From Candidatus Nitrosopumilus sp. (lineage in GTDB: Archaea; Thermoproteota; Nitrososphaeria; Nitrososphaerales; Nitrosopumilaceae): a DNA stretch of 6,771 nt. Where the stretch lies: contig JABMOR010000017.1 of assembly GCA_013203245.1 (NCBI GenBank), positions 1 through 6,771 of the forward strand, written 5' to 3'. Shown here one piece after another: positions 1 to 5,651 of the stretch (position 1 is the stretch's first letter; every line of letters begins with the position of its first letter). The notes under the pieces are model-generated. The model did not search any database. It had not been told where the DNA came from and saw only the letters and a program-made list of their open reading frames with translations. The translations under genes and the position numbers were made by a program.

Positions 1-221
1 CCTGAATAAACTTTAGAATTTGTTAATTTTTCATAATCTGTCTCTGGATATTTCTTACCAATTTTTAGATCATCGTATGATTGTTTAATTTTAATAAATT
101 GTTCATTTTCCCCTCCACGATCTGAATGAAATTGTAATGCTAATCTTCTAAATGCATCTCTAATTTCTTTTTCAGTTGAACCTTCTACAATGCCTAAAAT
201 ATCATAATTACTTTCTACCAT
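1..221 (-). CDS. J-domain (DnaJ-like) protein, C-terminus cut off by the window edge
   Basis: The reverse strand reads from an ATG at 221 to the left edge as 73 codons. The product starts MVESNYDILGIVEGST and continues with a helix (EKEIRDAFRRLALQFH, about residues 18-32), the loop HSDRGGENE (32-40) and another helix (QFIKIKQSYDDL). This is the helix II / loop / helix III layout of a J domain, the part of Hsp40-type co-chaperones that stimulates Hsp70 (DnaK) ATPase. The signature HPD tripeptide is HSD here (residues 32-34). The J domain sits at the extreme N-terminus, as in DnaJ and small J proteins; what follows residue 74 is not visible, so a full DnaJ with zinc fingers cannot be excluded, but the loss of HPD argues for a specialised J protein. 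An in-frame TAG directly before the start (225-227) fixes it, and a GGTG (complement of 228-231) lies 6 bases upstream as a possible ribosome binding site. It follows the stress-protein gene on the same strand after an 86-bp gap. Confidence 0.85.
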   Translation of the reverse strand, partial: MVESNYDILGIVEGSTEKEIRDAFRRLALQFHSDRGGENEQFIKIKQSYDDLKIGKKYPETDYEKLTNSKVYS

Positions 222-249
222 ATTCTACACCAGCGATATTTTTCAAATT

Positions 250-258
250 CCTATACTT
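250..258 (-). promoter_or_regulatory. Weak TATA-like box before the J-domain gene
   Basis: On the minus strand AAGTATAGG is centred about 33 bases before the ATG at 221. If used, transcription would start roughly 7 bases before the ATG, inside the GGTG that could serve as a ribosome binding site. The gene may instead be read from the upstream stress-protein promoter. The match is modest. Confidence 0.3.
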
Positions 259-289
259 GTAGGTTATTACATAGAATATCAAGGATATG

Positions 290-295
290 AAAAAA
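290..295 (-). terminator. T6 run after the universal stress protein gene
   Basis: Six consecutive T residues on the minus strand begin 13 bases after the stop codon (308-310). Archaeal RNA polymerase terminates at oligo-T stretches without needing a hairpin, and none is seen here. Termination could be partial, allowing some read-through into the J-domain gene. Confidence 0.35.
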
Positions 296-307
296 GTGCT
301 GATTACG

Positions 308-730
308 CTATTTTACTACTAATACTGGAACTTTTGTTTTGTGCATGACATAGTTTGATGTACTTCCAAGAAATGATTCTTTTACCCCACCTAAACCTCG
401 TGCACCGACAACAATCATGTCAAATTTTCCTTTTTCTGCAAATTTGACAATTTCAGAACCAGTATGTCCACCACCAGTTTTGTATTTGAACGTGGCACCA
501 GCCTTTTGAGTTCTATTCATTGCAGGACCAATAGCTTTAACAGCCTTATTTTGTGCCTCATCTTTCATTTTTTGTGTATACTTTATTCCTGCTGCTATAG
601 GTAAATGAAACACATAAAATCCCGTAATTTCAGCATCGCCGCCTTTTGCAATTTCAATAGCTCTATCTAATCCTCTAATAGAATTTGGAGATCCGTCAAG
701 AGGGACTAGAATTTTTTTAAACTTAACCAT
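308..730 (-). CDS. Universal stress protein, UspA family, ATP-binding type
   Basis: This 140-residue single-domain protein has the usual length of UspA family members. It opens with the typical first beta strand and acidic residue (KKILVPLDGS, residues 5-14, Asp12 expected to contact the nucleotide). Near the C-terminus it carries the complete nucleotide loop G-x2-G-x9-G-S: GARG at 109-112 followed by GS at 122-123, then the final strand VPVLVV. The complete loop places it with the ATP-binding Usp proteins (MJ0577 type) rather than the non-binding E. coli UspA type. Such proteins act as cytoplasmic dimers and are linked to survival under energy or osmotic stress; no specific partner can be read from the sequence. 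The ATG at 730 is supported by a TATA box at the spacing expected for a leaderless transcript. It is divergent from the CBS-domain gene across 123 bp. Confidence 0.95.
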   Translation of the reverse strand: MVKFKKILVPLDGSPNSIRGLDRAIEIAKGGDAEITGFYVFHLPIAAGIKYTQKMKDEAQNKAVKAIGPAMNRTQKAGATFKYKTGGGHTGSEIVKFAEKGKFDMIVVGARGLGGVKESFLGSTSNYVMHKTKVPVLVVK

Positions 731-752
731 GTTTTGTGTTGTAGTTTTTAGA

Positions 753-758
753 ATATAA
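753..758 (-). promoter_or_regulatory. TATA box of the universal stress protein gene
   Basis: The minus strand reads TCTTATATTC at 760-751, so TTATAT is centred about 26 bases before the ATG at 730. In archaea the TATA centre lies about 25-27 bases before the transcription start, so transcription should begin at or next to the A of the ATG, giving a leaderless mRNA. No ribosome-binding sequence is seen between the box and the ATG, which agrees with this. Confidence 0.6.
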
Positions 759-823
759 GAAGAGCATTAATTGTCAAAGTTGAAAATTAAATTATAATCA
801 ATCTTGGAAATTATATCTTCCCC

Positions 824-830
824 TTTTATA
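824..830 (+). promoter_or_regulatory. TATA box of the CBS-domain gene
   Basis: TTTTATA is centred about 27 bases before the TTG at 854, the spacing that puts the transcription start at the start codon itself. There is no purine-rich ribosome binding site between them. This is the best TATA match in the window and independently supports the TTG start. The divergent stress-protein promoter lies about 70 bp away in the same intergenic region. Confidence 0.65.
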
Positions 831-853
831 GAAAAAATTTGTTGTACTAAGAA

Positions 854-1681
854 TTGTCAATTCTAGATATTTCAAAAAAGCCAATTACCATAATTAAAAA
901 TTCTACGATTTCAGATGCAATTAGGTCACTATTAGACACAAAGATTAGCAGATTGGTTGTTTCAGATCATGGAAAACATGTTGGAATAATCACTGAAAAA
1001 GATATTGGATTATTTTTATTTTCTGATACTACAAATCAAAGCCTTGATAATATTCCAATTACTAAAATTATGAAACCAATTGAATTTGTAAATCAAGAAA
1101 TAACTCCTGAAAATTCAGCAAAAATTATGATTGAAAAAGGTATCAGTTCATTAGCTATTGGCGAAAATGAAGAAGTAAAAACAATTTTTACGAAAAGTGA
1201 TCTTGTAAATTATTATGCAGAAAATATTACTGATGAAAAGAAAGTGGTAGATTTTATGACTCATGAATATGAATTTACACATACTGCTGCACCACTGTAT
1301 AAAGTTGTAAGAAAGATGTTAGAAAAAAAGATCTCTAGGCTGATTGTCAAAAATCAAAATGAAGAACCGGTAGGAATAATATCATTTAGAGATTTATTCA
1401 GAATTTCTATTGAATTGGGAAGTGAAGAAGATGATTCAGGATTTACAATTTCAGATCAAATTAGAAAGGGATTTCTTTCAAAGGAAGGATTTGGAAATAT
1501 TTCATTAGCCAAAGATGTTATGACTGAAGGATTAATCACTATCAAATTCAATCAAAGTTTATCCAATGCTTGTAAACTAATTTTAGAAAACAATGTTAGT
1601 GGTTTGGTAGTATTGGATGGAAATGAATCTATTGCAGGAATAATTAGTAAAACCGATATTACAAAGGCTATAGCAAAATAA
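854..1681 (+). CDS. Stand-alone protein of four CBS motifs (two Bateman modules)
   Basis: The 275-residue soluble protein consists almost wholly of CBS motifs: CBS1 about residues 5-55 (ending HVGIITEKDIG), CBS2 about 68-120 (from KIMKPIEF to FTKSDLV), CBS3 about 130-187 (from FMTHEYEF to VGIISFRDLF) and CBS4 about 219-273 (from DVMTEGLITI to AGIISKTDIT). Each motif ends in the G-I-I-[ST]-x-x-D-[IL] pattern or a close variant. An acidic linker (EEDD, 191-194) separates CBS3 and CBS4. Paired CBS motifs usually bind adenosine nucleotides or S-adenosylmethionine and regulate a partner; no catalytic or DNA-binding domain is present, so the ligand and partner are unknown. The start is TTG: a TAA lies two codons upstream in the same frame (848-850), the first motif begins within a few residues, and the next in-frame ATG would delete CBS1. 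The TATA spacing agrees. The metal transporter gene follows after 47 bp on the same strand. Confidence 0.92.
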   Translation: MSILDISKKPITIIKNSTISDAIRSLLDTKISRLVVSDHGKHVGIITEKDIGLFLFSDTTNQSLDNIPITKIMKPIEFVNQEITPENSAKIMIEKGISSLAIGENEEVKTIFTKSDLVNYYAENITDEKKVVDFMTHEYEFTHTAAPLYKVVRKMLEKKISRLIVKNQNEEPVGIISFRDLFRISIELGSEEDDSGFTISDQIRKGFLSKEGFGNISLAKDVMTEGLITIKFNQSLSNACKLILENNVSGLVVLDGNESIAGIISKTDITKAIAK

Positions 1682-1691
1682 TGTTTCTAAA

Positions 1692-1700
1692 TATATTAAA
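1692..1700 (+). promoter_or_regulatory. Possible TATA box before the VIT1-family gene
   Basis: TATATTAAA lies in the 47-bp gap after the CBS gene, centred about 33 bases before the ATG at 1729. That would give a transcript with a 5-10 base leader. No ribosome binding site is evident. The surrounding sequence is so AT-rich that chance occurrence is a real possibility, and co-transcription with the CBS gene is the alternative. Confidence 0.35.
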
Positions 1701-1728
1701 ACAATGAATAGAAAATAATTATAATATT

Positions 1729-2412
1729 ATGAAATGGCATTTTGATGATTTTATTTATGGTTCTATAGATGGTGCAGTAACAACTTTTGCCATAGTTGCA
1801 GGTGTAATGGGTGCATCATTACCTTCAGTAATTATCTTAATTTTGGGATTTGCAAATTTGATTGCAGATGGATTTTCAATGGCTGCTGCAAATTATCAAG
1901 CATCAAAAGCTAGAAATGAATTTGTAGAAATGAAGAGAAAACAAGAGGAATGGGAAATTGATAATTTAGGAGAGCAGGAAAGAGATGAAATTAGAGATAT
2001 TTACAGAGAAAAAGGATTCAAAGATGAATTATTAGAAGATGTTGTACGAATAATTACATCAAAAAGAAAAGTTTGGATAGATACAATGATGAAAGAAGAA
2101 TTAGGATTAATTGAGGATGAAAAAAACCCTTTAGATAGTTCTGCTAGTACATTTGCTGGTTTTAATCTTGTTGGGTTAATTCCGTTAATTCCGTTTATGG
2201 TTTTCATGGCAATAGGAATTGAATTAAATTTTGAAGCTTTTACATATTCCATTGTATCTGTTTGTGCTGCATTTTTCTTAGTTGGTATGATAAAAGGAAA
2301 GATTGTAAAAAAATCAATTTTACGTTCAGGAATTAACACATTAATCATTGGTGGATTTGCCGCAGGTATATCATATGTTGTGGGATATGGATTAAATTTC
2401 CTGGTTTCTTAG
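1729..2412 (+). CDS. VIT1/CCC1-family (DUF125) iron/manganese transporter
   Basis: The 227-residue membrane protein has the five-helix VIT layout: TM1 about 8-28, TM2 about 33-55, a long charged cytosolic insert about 57-135, then TM3 about 142-161, TM4 about 168-188 and TM5 about 200-225. Family motifs are clear: SIDGAVTTFAIVAGVMGA in TM1, NLIADGFSMAAANY in TM2, and IYREKGF with the MMKEELGL segment in the insert. Compared from memory with the eucalyptus VIT1 structure, the expected pore residues (Asp7, Asp14, Met51) and the metal-binding residues of the insert (Glu73, Glu76, Glu84, Glu87, Met120, Met121, Glu124) all fall at one constant offset of 29. The family exports Fe2+ or Mn2+ from the cytosol by H+ exchange; in an archaeon without vacuoles this means efflux across the cell membrane, an inference. 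The gene ends 11 bp before the APC transporter, so the two are probably one transcript. Confidence 0.92.
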   Translation: MKWHFDDFIYGSIDGAVTTFAIVAGVMGASLPSVIILILGFANLIADGFSMAAANYQASKARNEFVEMKRKQEEWEIDNLGEQERDEIRDIYREKGFKDELLEDVVRIITSKRKVWIDTMMKEELGLIEDEKNPLDSSASTFAGFNLVGLIPLIPFMVFMAIGIELNFEAFTYSIVSVCAAFFLVGMIKGKIVKKSILRSGINTLIIGGFAAGISYVVGYGLNFLVS

Positions 2413-2414
2413 GA
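2411..2414 (+). promoter_or_regulatory. Possible ribosome binding site of the APC transporter gene
   Basis: AGGA overlaps the stop codon of the metal transporter gene and ends 9 bases before the ATG at 2424; a GTGA follows nearer the start. Both match parts of the archaeal anti-Shine-Dalgarno complement. It stands out because most other starts here look leaderless, and it fits an internal operon gene translated from a longer mRNA. Confidence 0.4.
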
Positions 2415-2423
2415 TTGTGACAT

Positions 2424-3710
2424 ATGTCTGAATTAAAGCGCCACATGGGTCTTTTCCAACTTACAATGTATGGAACTGGATTAATTCTTGGAGCCGGAAT
2501 TTATGTACTAATTGGAGAAGCGGCTGGTTTTGCTGGAAATTCTGTTTGGATTGCATTTGTAATGGGTTCTATTGTTGCATTATTTGCAGGATTTAGTTAT
2601 GCTGAATTATCATCAATTTTTCCTAAAGCAGCAGCTGAATACGTTTTCATAAAAAATGCATTTAAAAATAATTTTTTTGCTTTCCTAATAGGTTGGCTAA
2701 CTGCTATTACATCTATAATTACTGCAGCAACAGTTGCATTAGGATTTGGTGGATATTTTGCTGAATTTGTAAACATTCCAATAATTGTTTCAGCAATTGG
2801 TTTGTTGGTGATTCTTTCGATAGTAAATTTTATTGGAATTAAAGAATCAGCATGGACAAATACTATTTTTACAATAATCGAAGCCTCTGGATTGATTCTG
2901 ATAATTGTAATAGGTTTTACTTTTGCTAATCCTGAACCTGTAAATTATACTGAAAGTCCAACTGGTTTTTCAGGAATTGTGATTGCATTTGTTTTGATAT
3001 TTTTTGCTTTTATTGGATTTGAAGATATGGCAAACATAGCAGAGGAAGTAAAAAAACCTAAAAGAACACTTCCTAGAGCAATAATTCTTTCAGTTGTGAT
3101 ATCTGGAATCATATACATTTTAGTTTCTTTAGCTGTAGTTCGAGTTGTAAATTGGGAAGAACTTGCAACTTCAGCTGCTCCAATTGCATTAGTAGCAGAA
3201 AGAGGTTTAGGATCAGAGGCACATATTCTACTCTCAGCTATTGCCCTTTTTGCCATCACCAATACAGTTTTGATTACACTCATTGCAGGTTCAAGAATTT
3301 TTTATGGTATGGCAAAAGAAAAAGTATTTCCATCTATTTTAGAAAAAATTCATTTTAAAACAAAAACACCTTGGATATCTGTGATTGTGATTCTAATTAC
3401 ATCAGTTGCTTTTACATTGATTGGCGATATTGTTATTGTTGCAAACATTACAGTTTTTGCAATTGTAATTACATTTGCTGCTGTAAATTTATCTGTGATT
3501 GTTTTACGTTATACAGAACCGGATATTGAACGAAAATTCAAAGTTCCTATCAATATTGGAAAATTTCCAATTCTTCCATTGTTTGGAGTAGGAATTTCAG
3601 TGTATATGGCATTACAATTTGAAATTGAAATTGTGCTTGTAGGAATTGCAATCATAGGAATTGGTGCAATTTTCTACAAAATTTCAAAAAATTACAAGCC
3701 TAATTCTTAA
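2424..3710 (+). CDS. APC-superfamily amino acid permease
   Basis: The 428-residue protein is almost entirely hydrophobic with about 12 membrane helices, the normal length for a prokaryotic APC carrier. Signature segments are the unwound TM1 glycine motif GAGIYVLIG (residues 23-31), the TM6 stretch FAFIGFEDMANIAEE followed by KKPKRTLPRAI (about 194-220, matching the family pattern F-x-G-F-[DE]-x(5)-AEE-x-K-x-P-x-R-x-[IL]-P), the SRIFYGMAKE segment (290-299) and the YTEPDIERKFKVP loop (363-375). These carriers move amino acids or polyamines by H+ symport or exchange; the substrate cannot be told from sequence. Some relatives carry a C-terminal UspA domain; this one ends at TM12 with a short polar tail. 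It starts 11 bp after the metal transporter, and its stop codon lies in the first copy of a 20-bp direct repeat and overlaps an ATG as TAATG. Confidence 0.93.
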   Translation: MSELKRHMGLFQLTMYGTGLILGAGIYVLIGEAAGFAGNSVWIAFVMGSIVALFAGFSYAELSSIFPKAAAEYVFIKNAFKNNFFAFLIGWLTAITSIITAATVALGFGGYFAEFVNIPIIVSAIGLLVILSIVNFIGIKESAWTNTIFTIIEASGLILIIVIGFTFANPEPVNYTESPTGFSGIVIAFVLIFFAFIGFEDMANIAEEVKKPKRTLPRAIILSVVISGIIYILVSLAVVRVVNWEELATSAAPIALVAERGLGSEAHILLSAIALFAITNTVLITLIAGSRIFYGMAKEKVFPSILEKIHFKTKTPWISVIVILITSVAFTLIGDIVIVANITVFAIVITFAAVNLSVIVLRYTEPDIERKFKVPINIGKFPILPLFGVGISVYMALQFEIEIVLVGIAIIGIGAIFYKISKNYKPNS

Positions 3711-3715
3711 TGGTA
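3696..3715 (+). repeat. 20-bp direct repeat, copy 1 (APC 3' end)
   Basis: The sequence aagcctaattcttaatggta is found here and again, perfectly, at 3759-3778. This copy spans the last codons and stop codon of the APC gene and includes a TAATG stop/start overlap at 3708-3712. The bases on either side of the 20 bp differ between copies, so the match is exactly 20 bp. Confidence 0.97.
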
Positions 3716-3741
3716 TATTCAAATTTGATTCTTGAAATTAG

Positions 3742-3749
3742 TTTTAATA
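3742..3749 (+). promoter_or_regulatory. TATA-like box before the antiporter gene
   Basis: TTTTAATA is centred about 27 bases before the ATG at 3773, the leaderless spacing seen for the CBS, stress-protein and secreted-protein genes. It lies within the 43 bp between the two direct-repeat copies, so the segment may supply a separate promoter. No ribosome binding site precedes the ATG. Confidence 0.45.
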
Positions 3750-3758
3750 ATTCAGATA

Positions 3759-3778
3759 AAGCCTAATTCTTAATGGTA
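3759..3778 (+). repeat. 20-bp direct repeat, copy 2 (antiporter start)
   Basis: This is an identical copy of the 20 bp at 3696-3715, offset by 63 bp, exactly 21 codons. It contains the antiporter start codon (3773-3775), the first bases of its second codon, and the TAA at 3764-3766 that closes an 18-codon frame opened by the ATG in copy 1. Confidence 0.97.
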
Positions 3779-5002
3779 ACAGAATTTGATGTAATTCCGA
3801 CCTTAGTGGGAATTTTGGTTTTAGTTATTCCTTCAATGATGTTAGGTAGGATTTGTAAACACTTTGGAATTTCTGAAATAATTGGTTTTGTAGTTGGCGG
3901 AATAATTTTAGGTCCATTTGCATTAGGGGGTTTGATATCATTCTTTGATAAACCGTTAGTAGAACTAAGTGAATTGATGCTATCATTTTGGCAAATTGCC
4001 GGAATAATTATTTTGTTTTCAGCTGGTCTTCATTTCACTTTTTCTAGTTTAAAACATACAGGAATTCAAGCTGTAATAATTGGTACAACAGGAGTAATTG
4101 TTCCATTAGGACTAGGATATGGAATTTCTATTCTATTTGAAATTGATTGGATGGTTGCAATGATTATTGGAACAACACTTAGTGCAACAAGTATTGCAGC
4201 AGCTGTAACAATTTTAGGAGAATTAGGGAAAGAGAAAACAAAGGAGGGAATTATTTTGGTTAATGCTGCAGTACTTGATGATGTACTGGGGTTAGCTATT
4301 CTATCATCTATAATTTCTATTGTAATTGCACACACTCTCCCATCATTAGAGACAGTATTGTTTGAAGTATCAGAATCATTAATTCTATGGGTTATTCTGC
4401 TGCTAAGTGCTGTATTTTTACTTCCAAAAATAGTTCATGCAGTAGCAGTAACAAGACCAACATCTCTTGAATCTCGTGGAACAAAACAAGGAACTGCATT
4501 AGGATCAGCATTTGGTATGGCAGCCATTGCTTCAATTATTGGTCTCAACCCTATTGTGGGAGCATTTGCCGCAGGAATGGGACTTGCAGGTTCAAAGTTA
4601 GCAAAACAAGTTAGAGAATTTGTTGGAGAATTACAAATTGTTTTTGCACCATTTTTCTTTGCAATAATGGGTGCACATGTAGATATCTCAAATATTATGA
4701 ATGTTGATTTGGTTTTGTTTTTAGTAATTTTAATAATTGCAGTTTTTAGTAAGATTTTAGGTTCTGGAATTCCAGCTATAATTATTCTTAAAAATAAAAA
4801 CAAAGGTTTGAGGATAGGATATGGAATGATAGTTAGAGGTGAAATTGCATTTATTACTGCAGGACTAGGTTTAGCTTATGGAATTATTTCTGACAGTATT
4901 TTTTCAACATTAATTTTTGTAATTTTAGGCACCATATTCATTGGTCCAATATTATTGAAATATTCTTTTAAAAAAAATAATGAGATATCAAATTCGAATT
5001 AG
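3773..5002 (+). CDS. CPA2-type monovalent cation/proton antiporter (Kef/NapA-like)
   Basis: The 409-residue protein has about 12-13 membrane helices and the hallmarks of the Na+/H+ exchanger fold: SEIIGFVVGGIILGP (34-48), the crossing-helix segment LSATSIAAAVTIL (136-148), the paired acidic residues in AAVLDDVLGL (Asp169-Asp170), a lysine in FSKILGSG (Lys327) at the place of the TM10 lysine of electrogenic antiporters, and GMIVRGEIAFI (RGE at 355-357). Two adjacent aspartates and the lysine suggest electrogenic exchange of Na+ or K+ for H+. It ends soon after the last helix and lacks the Rossmann (RCK/TrkA-N) domain of true KefB/KefC, so it is not a glutathione-gated K+ efflux system of that kind. 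The ATG at 3773 sits in the second repeat copy, 62 bp after the APC stop. The last 4 bases overlap the end of the convergent secreted-protein gene. Confidence 0.94.
   Translation: MVTEFDVIPTLVGILVLVIPSMMLGRICKHFGISEIIGFVVGGIILGPFALGGLISFFDKPLVELSELMLSFWQIAGIIILFSAGLHFTFSSLKHTGIQAVIIGTTGVIVPLGLGYGISILFEIDWMVAMIIGTTLSATSIAAAVTILGELGKEKTKEGIILVNAAVLDDVLGLAILSSIISIVIAHTLPSLETVLFEVSESLILWVILLLSAVFLLPKIVHAVAVTRPTSLESRGTKQGTALGSAFGMAAIASIIGLNPIVGAFAAGMGLAGSKLAKQVREFVGELQIVFAPFFFAIMGAHVDISNIMNVDLVLFLVILIIAVFSKILGSGIPAIIILKNKNKGLRIGYGMIVRGEIAFITAGLGLAYGIISDSIFSTLIFVILGTIFIGPILLKYSFKKNNEISNSN
4970..4977 (-). terminator. T8 run that may terminate the secreted-protein transcript
   Basis: Eight A residues on the plus strand give T8 on the minus strand, beginning 21 bases past the stop of the convergent gene. 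The run lies inside the 3' end of the antiporter coding region, where it encodes part of the FKKNN tail. Archaeal oligo-T termination fits, and it would produce a short 3' overlap with the antiporter mRNA. Confidence 0.4.
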
Positions 5003-5631
5003 TTCTTAGATTTTACAAGTGCAATTACTGCAATAATAATTCCAATAACTCCAACTCCAATACCAGCATATCCCACATTGTTTGATTGTGTTTCTTCTAG
5101 AACATCTACAGATTCCTTAAGATCATTTAGATCTTCAATTAATGCAGTGTGTCCATCAGTCATTTGTGTTATTGTAATGTCAGATGGTTCAGGAAATTCA
5201 ATGTATGATCGTTCAGCAACTTTTGGTGGATGCATCGATAGACTAATTGGAGTATCAACAATGGTTCCCAGAATATTTGCTTGATAAAATCCTGAGACAG
5301 TTGGATTGACAAATGCATAGTATTTTCCCGAAATATCATGATCAGGTGATAAAGGAAGTACAATACTTTCATCCTTGAAAATCAATTTGATTTTCACTGT
5401 ATTTTTTAAACCTGTAATTCCATTTTGAAAAACTTGATCTTCAAGTTCTATACCAGGTTCTAAAGGACTAACATAGAATTCAATAGCATTGGTCTCTCCT
5501 GAAACAATGGGCTCATTCATCCAACCAATTTCTACTCTATATTCACCTACAGAATCAATTGTATGAGCATATGCAATTCCAGCTAAACTTGGAATAATTA
5601 ACATAAATAAAATTAATAATTTTAATTTCAT
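4999..5631 (-). CDS. Secreted, C-terminally anchored protein of unknown function
   Basis: I cannot assign this 210-residue protein to a named family. It begins with a clear signal peptide (MKLKLLILFMLIIPSLAGIA, then YAH); cleavage after AYA (20-22) would leave His23 as the new N-terminus. Residues 23-135 look beta-rich (YRVEIGWMNEPIVSGETNAI, then NTVKIKLIF, GKYYAFV, SGFYQANI), as in an immunoglobulin-like domain, followed by the spacer HPPKVAERSYIEFPEPSD. Residues 160-182 form a polar, heptad-like helix (LIEDLNDLKESVDVLEE) that could be a coiled coil. A glycine-rich membrane segment (187-206) and the short basic end KSKN close the chain. The predicted layout is an extracellular domain on a stalk anchored in the membrane. 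The ATG at 5631 has a TATA-like box 25 bases upstream. The gene lies 70 bp after glutamine synthetase on the same strand and overlaps the antiporter end by 4 bp. A copper or other metal role is only a hypothesis. Confidence 0.85.
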   Translation of the reverse strand: MKLKLLILFMLIIPSLAGIAYAHTIDSVGEYRVEIGWMNEPIVSGETNAIEFYVSPLEPGIELEDQVFQNGITGLKNTVKIKLIFKDESIVLPLSPDHDISGKYYAFVNPTVSGFYQANILGTIVDTPISLSMHPPKVAERSYIEFPEPSDITITQMTDGHTALIEDLNDLKESVDVLEETQSNNVGYAGIGVGVIGIIIAVIALVKSKN

Positions 5632-5651
5632 ACCTAGAAAATAAAATTTGA

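Noticed and set aside
731..853. Palindromic operator in the divergent promoter region
   Set aside because: Only short A/T-rich matches (such as two AAATTATA stretches) were found, which are expected by chance at this base composition.
2001..2348. Long minus-strand reading frame opposite the metal transporter gene
   Set aside because: It lies wholly inside a well-supported VIT1-family gene, its product has no recognisable domain, and long antisense frames are common in AT-rich genes with biased third positions.
2945..3283. Minus-strand frame opposite the APC gene, and a 68-codon plus-strand frame at 3152-3358
   Set aside because: Both lie inside the APC transporter coding region. The plus-strand one is rich in Cys, Ser and Phe as expected from out-of-frame reading of hydrophobic codons.
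3716..3758. The 43-bp segment between direct repeats as a miniature transposable element
   Set aside because: It has no terminal inverted repeats and no internal symmetry, and 20 bp is longer than most insertion-sequence target duplications. Slippage or recombination is a more cautious explanation.
4066..4803. Two minus-strand frames (4066-4335 and 4435-4803) opposite the antiporter gene
   Set aside because: They are antisense to a protein with clear family motifs throughout, have no promoter or known domain, and show low-complexity Ile/Pro/Thr composition typical of shadow frames.
5078..5372. Short frames overlapping the secreted-protein gene on both strands
   Set aside because: The signal peptide, stalk and membrane anchor of the 4999-5631 gene make a coherent protein; the alternatives have no such structure and no promoter.
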